Shown here one piece after another: positions 7,696 to 15,800 of a DNA stretch of 64,000 nt. The DNA is taken from the NCBI RefSeq assembly GCF_014203705.1, contig NZ_JACHJR010000001.1, positions 496,001-560,000 of the forward strand, read 5' to 3'. Numbering within the stretch: position 1 is the stretch's first letter; every line of letters starts with the position of its first letter. The translations under genes and the position numbers were made by a program. The stretch comes from Kitasatospora gansuensis (GTDB lineage Bacteria; Actinomycetota; Actinomycetes; Streptomycetales; Streptomycetaceae). Under the pieces are notes generated by a model, which worked only from the letters and a program-made list of their open reading frames with translations, was not told the origin of the DNA and ran no database searches.

Positions 7696-9228
7696 GTGGA
7701 ACGCAAGTGGTGGACCCTGCTCACCGTCTCGGTGGCGACCTTCATGCTGCTGCTCGACATCACGGTGGTCAACGTGGCACTGCCGTCGATCCGCAAGGAT
7801 CTCGACGCCAGTTTCACCGACCTCCAGTGGGTGATCGACGCCTATGCCCTGACCCTGGCGGCCCTGGTGCTGGCGGCCGGCTCGCTCGCCGACCGGCTGG
7901 GGCGGCGGCGGACGTTCGCCGCCGGGCTGGCGATCTTCTCGGTCGCCTCGCTGCTCTGCGCGCTGGCGCCGAATCCGACCTTCCTCAACCTGGCCCGCGC
8001 CGTCCAGGGCGTCGGCGGCGCGGTGATGTTCGCGGTGTCGCTGGCCTTGATCGCCCAGGAGTTCCTGGCCGGGCGTGAGCGCGGCATGGCGATGGGGGTG
8101 TACGGGGCGACCATCGGCGTCGCGGTGGCGATCGGCCCGCTGGTCGGCGGGGCGCTGACCGACTCGCTCGGCTGGGAGTCGATCTTCTACCTGAACGTCC
8201 CGATCGGCGCGGGGGCGATCGTCCTCACCTACCTGAAGCTGCGGGAGAGCCGCGACCCGAACGCGACCCGGGTCGACTGGCCGGGCGTCGCCACGTTCAG
8301 CGCCGCGCTGTTCCTGCTCGTGCTGGCGCTGGTCCGCGGCAACACCGAGGGGTGGGGCAGCGCGCTGATCGTCTCGCTGTTCGCCGGTGCCGTGGTCCTG
8401 CTGGCCGCGTTCCTGGTGATCGAGCGTCGGGTCGCCGAGCCGATGCTCCCGCTGGGGCTGTTCCGGCGGCACGCGTTCACCGGCGTGCAGCTGGCCGCCT
8501 TCGCGGTGTCGAGTTCGCTGTTCGCGCTGTTCCTCTATCTGACGCTCTATCTGCAGAACTACCTCGGCCTCACCCCGTTCCAGACCGGGGTCCGCTACCT
8601 GCCGATCACACTGCTCAGCTTCTTCGTGGCGCCGGTCGCCGGTGTCCTGCTGTCCCGGGTGCACGCGCGGTTCATGCTCGCCGTCGGGCTCGCGGCCATC
8701 GGCGTCGGGCTGCTGCTGATGGGCGGGATCAAGGCGACCGACGAGTGGACCACCCTGCTCGGCGGCTTCCTGGTCGCCGGTGCCGGGGTCGGCCTGATCA
8801 ACCCGGTGATCGCGGACGTGGCCGTGAGCGTGGTGCCCAAGGAGATCAGCGGCATGGCGGCCGGCATCAACGACACCTTCCGCCAGGTCGGCATCGCGGT
8901 GGGCATCGCCGTCTGGGGCGCGATCTTCGTGGCCCGTGGCACCAGCAGGATCGGCGAGCTCACGGCGGAGGTCCCCGGTCTGACCGGGGACCTCCGCCGC
9001 GAACTCGCCGAGGCCGCCTCCTCGGGCAACCTGCCGCAGGTCCTCGCCGCGATCCCCCCGCAGTCCCGCCAGCTGGTCTCGGACGCGGCCCGGGCGGGCT
9101 TCCTGACCGGCTTCAACACGGTGCTGTTCCTCGGCGCCCTGGCCAACTTCATCGGCGCCGCGCTGGCCCTGTGGCTCGTCCGGGAACGCGAGATCGAGCG
9201 CCAGCGGCCGGAGCCGGCCGCGTCCTGA
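7696..9228 (+). CDS. MFS transporter, DHA2 (14-TM) drug exporter family
   Basis: A 510-residue polytopic protein of the DHA2 family (EmrB/QacA type). It begins with a membrane helix bearing the family motif LLDITVVNVALPSI, then the MFS loop-2/3 motif LADRLGRRRTF and the antiporter motif GPLVGGALTDSLGWESIF near residues 150-170. Length and hydrophobic pattern fit 14 helices. Such proteins export drugs by proton antiport. The GTG start has a strong ribosome site (GAGGAGA). It is monocistronic; no regulator is next to it. Confidence 0.93.
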   Translation: MERKWWTLLTVSVATFMLLLDITVVNVALPSIRKDLDASFTDLQWVIDAYALTLAALVLAAGSLADRLGRRRTFAAGLAIFSVASLLCALAPNPTFLNLARAVQGVGGAVMFAVSLALIAQEFLAGRERGMAMGVYGATIGVAVAIGPLVGGALTDSLGWESIFYLNVPIGAGAIVLTYLKLRESRDPNATRVDWPGVATFSAALFLLVLALVRGNTEGWGSALIVSLFAGAVVLLAAFLVIERRVAEPMLPLGLFRRHAFTGVQLAAFAVSSSLFALFLYLTLYLQNYLGLTPFQTGVRYLPITLLSFFVAPVAGVLLSRVHARFMLAVGLAAIGVGLLLMGGIKATDEWTTLLGGFLVAGAGVGLINPVIADVAVSVVPKEISGMAAGINDTFRQVGIAVGIAVWGAIFVARGTSRIGELTAEVPGLTGDLRRELAEAASSGNLPQVLAAIPPQSRQLVSDAARAGFLTGFNTVLFLGALANFIGAALALWLVREREIERQRPEPAAS

Positions 9229-9250
9229 CCCGACCTGACCTGTCGAAGGG

Positions 9251-10033
9251 TCAGATCCAGCCGCGGCGGCCGCCGACCGAGTGCAGCCACTGGTGCAGGT
9301 AGTTCGCCCAGTCGGTGCCGGCCGCCTCGGCGTGCGTCACGGTGAACGAGCGGAAGGTGTCGGAGCCTTCGGTGAACAGGCCGCCGCGCTTGTCCATCTC
9401 CAGCACCACGTCCACGGCGTGCTCGTCCGCGACGAACGACAGCTCGACCTGGGTCAGCCCCGGGTACTGCGGCGCCGCGAAGAACTCGATCTCCTGGTAG
9501 AACGGCAGCCGCTGCCGGGTGTTGCGGATCTGACCGCGCTCCAGGTCCGCGCCCTTGAAGCGGAACCCGAGCTGCCCGAACGCGTCCAGGATGCCCTGCT
9601 GCACCGGCAGCGGGTGCACCGCGATCGGGTCCAGGTCACCGGCGTCGACCGCCCGGTCGATCGCCAGCTCGGTGTGCACGCCGAGCACCATGCCGCGCAG
9701 CTGCTGCCCGCCGACCGCCGTCACCGGCGTCTCGAACGGCACCTGGAAGGCGAACGGCACCGCGTGCAGCGCGCCCTCCTTCAGTTCGAACGCGCCGCCG
9801 AGGCGGTGCTGCTGGAAGCGGATGTCCTGGTGGTGCTCGCTGTCGCCGCCCTCCACCTCGACCCGGGCCTGGAGACTGAGGGTCAGCCCCTCGATGGTCT
9901 GGTCGACCTTGCCGCCCTGGATCCGGACCTCGCCGCGCAGCGTGCCACCGGGCAGCACGTTCGGGTCCGCGAGGACCGTCTCGACCGAGGCGCCCCCGGC
10001 ACCGAGTCCGGCCAGCAAACGCTTGAATCCCAT
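9251..10033 (-). CDS. spo0M: Spo0M-like sporulation control protein
   Basis: A 260-residue protein of the Spo0M/SpoOM family, an arrestin-like two-sheet fold. It starts MGFKRLLAGLGAGGASVETV and continues with the family's RPG/LPG and GGxxxQxIEGL segments (LPGGTLRGEVRIQGG). Spo0M influences sporulation and cytoskeletal proteins in Bacillus; in streptomycetes the role is less clear. The frame is open far upstream, but the ATG at 10033 has a GAGAGGA ribosome site and matches the family N-terminus. An ATG five codons upstream is a weaker alternative. Confidence 0.92.
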   Translation of the reverse strand: MGFKRLLAGLGAGGASVETVLADPNVLPGGTLRGEVRIQGGKVDQTIEGLTLSLQARVEVEGGDSEHHQDIRFQQHRLGGAFELKEGALHAVPFAFQVPFETPVTAVGGQQLRGMVLGVHTELAIDRAVDAGDLDPIAVHPLPVQQGILDAFGQLGFRFKGADLERGQIRNTRQRLPFYQEIEFFAAPQYPGLTQVELSFVADEHAVDVVLEMDKRGGLFTEGSDTFRSFTVTHAEAAGTDWANYLHQWLHSVGGRRGWI

Positions 10034-10071
10034 CGCAGTTCCTCTCATCGGCCGCATCGCCGCCGACCAGC

Positions 10072-10428
10072 CTAGTCCCGCGCCGAGTCCCCGCTTCGAC
10101 GGGCCCGCAGCCGGTACGTCAGCCGCGTGAGCAGGAACCCGAGCAGCCAGGGCAGCAGCGTGATCAGCCCGACGTAGACCAGCAGCGTGCCCACCAGGTC
10201 CGCCACGAAGGTCTCCTCGTCCCAGGAGTCCGTCGGCAGGATCGCGTTGACCGTCACGGTCACCACCGGCACGGCGGGCAGCAGCACCGCCGTCAACCGC
10301 GCCTTCCACCCCGGCTGCCGGGCGTACCACACCCCCAGCGCGCCCATCAGGAACGGCCCGCACAGCAACCACAGCACCACCGGAACGAAGAAGACCGCGA
10401 ACCACTCGTCCGAGTACCCAAACATCAT
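10072..10428 (-). CDS. Small integral membrane protein
   Basis: About 118 residues with three or four hydrophobic helices (WFAVFFVPVVLWLLCGPFL, LTAVLLPAVPVVTVTVNAI, LVGTLLVYVGLITLLPWLLG) and a basic, acidic-ended tail. The start is uncertain: ATGs at 10428 and 10425 follow a G-rich ribosome site (CCTGGGGG), while the frame extends to 10506 with residues that do not look like a membrane protein. It is 38 bases before spo0M on the same strand. I do not recognise the family. Confidence 0.6.
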   Translation of the reverse strand: MMFGYSDEWFAVFFVPVVLWLLCGPFLMGALGVWYARQPGWKARLTAVLLPAVPVVTVTVNAILPTDSWDEETFVADLVGTLLVYVGLITLLPWLLGFLLTRLTYRLRARRSGDSARD

Positions 10429-10591
10429 CACTGCCCCCAGGACTTCGATCCCCAACTCCCGTCCGCAGCCGACGATATCGAAGACGGCCGACGGAGCTCG
10501 CGGCAATTTCCGACGGACTGCCGGAACGGGCTGCTAGAATGGGGGTGTTGGCCTTCGGTGTGCCCAGTTGGGGCGTCCGGAGGCTTTTTTC

Positions 10592-11791
10592 ATGCCTACC
10601 CACACCCTTCCGCCCGTGACGCCCGCCGTCACCGGCTACCGTGACCTGCTCCGCAACCTCGAGTTCGCCGGACTGTACGCCGCCTTCGGCCTGACGGCTG
10701 CCGCAAGTACCCTGTCGGGCTTCGCCCTTGCGACGCTGGTCGGCCGGCAGACCGGCTCCCCCTTCCTGACCGCCGTCAGCATGTACGGCGCCACCTTCGC
10801 CGCCGTGCTCGGGGCGCTGACGCTGATGTCGGTGGCGGACGGACGGCGGCCGCGCCGGACGCTCGTCCTGCTCCAGTGCCTCTCGCTGCTGGGGGTCGCG
10901 GCGCAGGCGATCCCAGGGCTGCCGCTGGCCGGCCGGTTCGGTCTGCTGCTGGTGCTCGGGTTCTTCCAGTCGCTGGGGACGGGCACCCGGATGGGGGTGC
11001 TCGCCGAGGTGGTGCCGGCTTCCGGCTATGTGATGGCCCGTTCGCTGATGAACATCACCTCGGGCGGTACGGCGGTGCTCGGCTTCGCCCTCGGCGCCGT
11101 CCTGCTGCGCGTGCTGAGCCCGCAGCAGATCTTCCTGCCGGCCGCCCTGCTGACCGCCGCCGGACTGGTGGTGCTGGCCGCGACCGTCCGGGAGCACTCG
11201 ATCCGGCTGACCCGGCGCCCGGGGCTGCGGCAGACCTGGCGCACCAACGCCGCGCTCTTCGCCGACCCCGGGAAGCGGGCCCTGCTGCTGAACCTCTGGG
11301 TGCCGAACGGCCTGGTGGTCGGCTGCGAGGCGCTGTTCCTCTCCTACGCGCCGGACCACGCGGGCGCCCTGCTGGCCGCCGGTTCGGCCGGCCTGCTGGT
11401 CGGCGACCTGACCGTCGGCCGGCTGCTCACCGCCGCCCGTCGGCAGCGCCACGCGTACGGCCTGCGGCTGCTGCTCGCCGCCCCGTACCTGCTGTTCGTG
11501 CTGCACCCGCCGGCCGTGGTCGCGGTGCTCGTGGTGTTCGCCGCGAGTGTCGGGTTCGCGGCCACCCTTCCCCTTCAGGAGCAGCTGCTCGAGCTGACGC
11601 CCGATCAGGTGCGCGGCCAGGTCCAGGGGGTCGAGTCGGCGGGCCGGATGACCTGGCAGGGGCTGGGCGCCGCGATCGCGGGCGGCGCCGCCCAGTACCT
11701 CGGTCCGGCTGTCGCGATCACCGCCGTCGCGGTGGTCTCACTCGCCGTCACCATCGCCTCCCGCCCGGCCGTGCAGCGGGCCCGCCGTTAG
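10592..11791 (+). CDS. MFS transporter (12-TM)
   Basis: A 399-residue MFS protein with about 12 hydrophobic helices and the family loop VADGRRPRRT between helices 2 and 3. It looks like a drug- or metabolite-efflux MFS of the kind often found alone in streptomycetes; the substrate is unknown. The ATG at 10592 follows a CCGGAGG ribosome site; a TTG further up (10568) is possible but leaves no ribosome site. A good -10 hexamer TAGAAT lies at 10535-10540. The gene ends inside a strong hairpin shared with the convergent secreted-protein gene. Confidence 0.9.
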   Translation: MPTHTLPPVTPAVTGYRDLLRNLEFAGLYAAFGLTAAASTLSGFALATLVGRQTGSPFLTAVSMYGATFAAVLGALTLMSVADGRRPRRTLVLLQCLSLLGVAAQAIPGLPLAGRFGLLLVLGFFQSLGTGTRMGVLAEVVPASGYVMARSLMNITSGGTAVLGFALGAVLLRVLSPQQIFLPAALLTAAGLVVLAATVREHSIRLTRRPGLRQTWRTNAALFADPGKRALLLNLWVPNGLVVGCEALFLSYAPDHAGALLAAGSAGLLVGDLTVGRLLTAARRQRHAYGLRLLLAAPYLLFVLHPPAVVAVLVVFAASVGFAATLPLQEQLLELTPDQVRGQVQGVESAGRMTWQGLGAAIAGGAAQYLGPAVAITAVAVVSLAVTIASRPAVQRARR

Positions 11792-11809
11792 AGCACGGGC
11801 CCGCTGCAC
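11771..11809. terminator. Bidirectional terminator hairpin
   Basis: Perfect 14-base inverted repeat (GTGCAGCGGGCCCG at 11771-11784, complement at 11796-11809) with an 11-base loop that contains the stop codon of the MFS gene. It lies between two convergent genes and can serve both. Confidence 0.8.
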
Positions 11810-11814
11810 AACGG

Positions 11815-12684
11815 TCACAGCACCGGGATGTCCACCTTCAGGACGAAGGCGTGCGGCGCGGGGTCGGCCGGGGCCTCGTACGTCAGGGTCGCGGTGACCG
11901 TGCTGCCGTGCGGGGCGGTCGGGCTGACCCTGACGGCGAAGCCGCGGTTGAGCCAGGACCAGGTGTTGCTGACCGTGTCGGGGCAGGTCGCGGTGGTGCC
12001 GTCGGCGGAGAACACGCAGGCCAGCCCCTCCGGCGCGGAGCTCAGGAAGGTGGAGCCGGGCGGCAGTTGGGCGACCAGGCGGCCACGCCATGGGTAGTCG
12101 GTGGACGGGCCGAGGTTGCGCTCCTCGACCTCGAAGTCGGCCGGGTTGCCGGGGGCGGCGGGCAGCGGCGGCCGGACCAGCGACAGGTAGGCGCCGGTGA
12201 CCGGGGCGGCGATCTCGGACGTCCAGGTGGCGAGGTTGTCCGCCGGGTTCTGCTCACCGTCCCAGCTGACCTCGGCGGTGCCGCCGGGGTAGCTCTTCGG
12301 CCCGGCGAGGCCGCTGATGGTGCGTGAGCGCAGCTTGATGTGGCTGCACGTGTGCGGTTGGAGTCCCTCGGCGACCGGGACCCGGATCCAGTTCCAGCCG
12401 CCGTCGGTGGCCTCGCCAGTCTCGGGCGAGATCTGCATGCCCTCGTCCGGCGGCCCGTTGACCACCAGGGTGGCCGCGGTCTGCGGGGTCTCGGTCCCGT
12501 GGTTGCAGACCACGACCGTGAACGGCACGGTGGCACCGGGCGGCGCGGCCGGGTTGGGTGCGGCGACCGTCACCGCCAGGTCGCGGGCGTACGGCGGGCC
12601 GGACCGCGGGGACGGGGTGGCCTGGGCGGTGACGGGGACGAGAACGACCGCGAGGGCGGCGGCCAGGGTGGCGGGGATCCGCAT
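11815..12684 (-). CDS. Secreted protein with two DUF11-like beta-sandwich repeats
   Basis: A 289-residue protein with a Sec signal peptide (MRIPATLAAALAVVLVPVTA, cleavage probably after AQA near residue 22). The mature part has two related domains (~36-150 and ~165-289), each with the PG-x-x-F/V and valine-rich strands of CARDB/DUF11-type cell-surface modules (APPGATVPFTVVVCNHG; APGNPADFEVEERNLGPST). Paired cysteines in the second domain (LACVFS, TATCPD) suggest a disulfide. Such domains support adhesion or surface display; no enzymatic motif is seen. Lone gene. Confidence 0.75.
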   Translation of the reverse strand: MRIPATLAAALAVVLVPVTAQATPSPRSGPPYARDLAVTVAAPNPAAPPGATVPFTVVVCNHGTETPQTAATLVVNGPPDEGMQISPETGEATDGGWNWIRVPVAEGLQPHTCSHIKLRSRTISGLAGPKSYPGGTAEVSWDGEQNPADNLATWTSEIAAPVTGAYLSLVRPPLPAAPGNPADFEVEERNLGPSTDYPWRGRLVAQLPPGSTFLSSAPEGLACVFSADGTTATCPDTVSNTWSWLNRGFAVRVSPTAPHGSTVTATLTYEAPADPAPHAFVLKVDIPVL

Positions 12685-12752
12685 GGGGTCTCCATCGGGA
12701 CGGTCGCGGGCTGCACGATTCGGCGCCCACGTTCGTCCACGAAGCTATCCCG

Positions 12753-12777
12753 GTCGGCACGGCCCGGCCGTGCCGAC
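12753..12777 (-). terminator. Hairpin terminator after the FxsT-like gene
   Basis: GTCGGCACGGCC (12753-12764) and its perfect complement (12766-12777) with a one-base loop form a very stable hairpin about 67 bases past the stop codon of the large minus-strand gene. Confidence 0.65.
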
Positions 12778-12843
12778 GGCGCCGGTCGAGGCGGAGCTTT
12801 CGCCCTTCCGGGTGATACCTCGTCAGGCTGCCGCGGAGGGTGG

Positions 12844-15800
12844 TCAGATCGGCTGGGGTTCCAGATCCCGGCTGATCCGCCGCCAGCCGCGTGCGGCGAC
12901 CGTGAGCGGGTGCTCCTCCCCCAGCCGCTGGACCAGCTCGACCAGCACCTCCGAGCGCAACCCGCCGGCCTCGTTCAGCCGACCGTGATCCCGGAGGGTG
13001 ACCGCCAGGTTGACCTGACACGCGAGCGCGTCCGGATGGCCCGGGCCGTACAGCTCGCACAGGCCGGCGTGCGCGGACCGCTCCAGCTCCTCCGCCTGGT
13101 CGAAGAACCCCAGCTCGCCGTAGGCACAGGCCAGGTTGACCATCGCGTTCAGGGTGTACGGATGCTTCGGCCCCACTGTCCGGGTCAGCCCGTCGAGCGC
13201 CTGCTTGCCGTGATCGACGGCGCCCTGGATGTCGCCGTTGGCGCGCAGGTAGATGCCGAGATTGTTGGTGCAGGCCAGGGCGAACGGGTGCTCACCGCCG
13301 AGTAGTTGGCGGTACCGGTCGAGAACTACGGCGCACCGGTCGCGGGCGGCCTCCTGGTGACCGGAGGCCCTGAGGTCGGCGGCCAGGTTGAGGGCGCAGG
13401 CCAGCGCGTCGGGTGTGTCACGGGTACTCCGCGCCTGGTAGCGCTCGTCGGTGTCACCGGTGATCCGGTGCGCCTCGGCGAGCGAGCCGGCTCGGCGCAG
13501 CGAGACAGCGAGCGAGGTGGCGTTGCGCAGGCAGTCCGGATGGTCCGGGTCGAACACCGCGCCGAGCTCTTCCCTGAGCTGCCGGAGCAAATCGGCCGAG
13601 CCCTGGTAGTCGCCGAGTTCGCGCAGATCACGGGCCAGGTTCGACCAGGCGGCGAGGGTGTGGGGGTGGTTGGCGCCCCGGGCTACGGCGCGGTGTTCGA
13701 ACGTGTCCCGGTCGAGTCTGCGGGCAGCCTCGGCGTGCCCTGCCAGCCGGAGGTCGATCGCCAGGTTGCCCGCCGCGAGCAGCGTGTGCGGGTGGTCGTT
13801 CCCGAACAACTCGCGGAACCAGTCGAGGACTTCACGGTCGAGATCCTGAGCCGCCTGGAATCGCCCGAGGGCCCGGAAGTCGGCGGCGAGCGCGGAGGCG
13901 GTCATCAGGGTCTCCGGGCGCCCCTCACCAAGTAGCTCCCGCTGACGCTCCAGAACGGCCTCGTCCAGGGCCCGTGCCCTGGTGTAATCACCCTGCGCGC
14001 GAAGCACGTTGGCAAGCTGGACGCGCAGCAGCAGGGTCTGCAGGTCGTCCGGCCCGTGCCGGTCGGTCCACGCCGCGTCCAGGCTACCGCCGAGGTCGCG
14101 GGCCTGGTCGAGCTCGTCGCGGTGCCACAGGTAGCGGACCCGGTCGATCATCAGCTCCCGGGTGTCCGCCTCACCACAGTCCTGCGCCTCGGACGGCACC
14201 AGGTGCGGCCAGATCCGTTCGAACTTGGGCCAGTTGGCCGGGTCGTCGATGCCGCCCAGGGCCGGCCGGGCACCGGTCAGGATGCGGTGCGCCAGGTGCA
14301 TCGCATCCATCTGTGCGTACTCGTCCATCTCAGCGCGGACCGCCGCCCGCACCAGCTGGTGCATCTGGAAGCTGTTCCTGCTCAGATCCACCTTGGCCAG
14401 CCCGTACCGGCTGATCGTCTGAACCACCTTGCCCACCATGAACTTCTCGGTCAGCGTCGGATCGTGGAGTTCCAGCTCACGGGTCATCCGGTCGCTGAAG
14501 AGCAGGTCCATCGAGATCGGCTCGGGCGCGAGGAACGCGCAGAGCTGCAACAGCCGCACGGCGGCCGGGGACTGCTCGCGCAGCCGGGCGGCCGTGACGT
14601 TCCAGGTGGCACCGACGGGTTCCGGGTAGTCGGCCGGGCGATCGAGCGCGAACCCCCGGGTGGCCTCCTCCTGGAGCTGCTGCAGGTAGCTGTCCACCGG
14701 GGTGCCGGTGGTGTCCGGCCAGGCAGCCGCTACTTCCAGCGCCAGCGGCAGGTCACACAGCAGTTCGGCCACCCGGTCGGCATCCGGCCGGGACATACCT
14801 CCGACCCGGCGGCACAGGTACTCGACACTCTCGCCACGGGTGAACACGTCCACCACAATCTCGTCGGTCTGCCCCAGCCAGCTCTGGTCCCGCGAGGTGA
14901 CCAGGATGTGCCCGGAACCACCGGGGAAGAACCGGGGTATCTGTTGCTGCCCACCGGCGTTGTCGAAGATCAGCAGCCAGCGCGGTGCCGGTTCGCCCCG
15001 GCGCAGCGCGTCCAGGACTGCCCTGGCCGACTCGCTGACACCGTCGCCGATCCGCAGCCCGAGCTGCCCGGCCAGCTCGGCCAGCCCGGTCGGGATCAGT
15101 TCGGCCTGCTCCGCGTCGATCCACCACACCAGGTCGTAGTCGGCCTTGAAGCGGTGCGCGTACTCCAGCGCCAGCTCGGTCTTGCCGACGCCGCCGAGCC
15201 CGAACAGCGTCTGCGGGGTCGGCAACACCACCACCGGCCCGCCGGGCAACTGCTCGCGCAGCTCCTCCAGCACCTTGGCCCGGCCGGTGAAGAACGGGTT
15301 CCGCTGCGGCACCGACCAGACGGATGGCTCACCACCGGGGTAGCGTGGTCCGCCGCTGGGTGCCTCCCCGAGCTCAGCATCGGTGACGTCCAGCGCGCGC
15401 AGCAGGACGTGTTCCGCCCCCGTCTCGTCGCGGTTGACCAGGTCGACCGGGTTCCTGTTGAGGAACGGCTCGGTCAGCCGGACGTCACCGATCCGGACCG
15501 GGACCGGACCGCGAGCGGAGCCGGAGGGGTCGGCCCCGGCCATCGACTCCCACAACGCCTGGGCCTGAGGGGCCCTCAGATAAGCGGCGGAGAGCAGCGC
15601 GACGGTCCGCTCGACGGCGCCCACCACTTCCTGGCTCCCGTACGGGCCGACCGTGACGTCCCGGCGGCGCACCAGGAAACCCGCCCTGGCGAGCAGCGAC
15701 TCGATCCACTCCGCCCACATCCGGTCCTCCGGCGCATACGACAGGTGGAGGACCACGGGCAGCGGCCGACGCCGCCTGAAGGCCTCCACGTACCGCAGCC

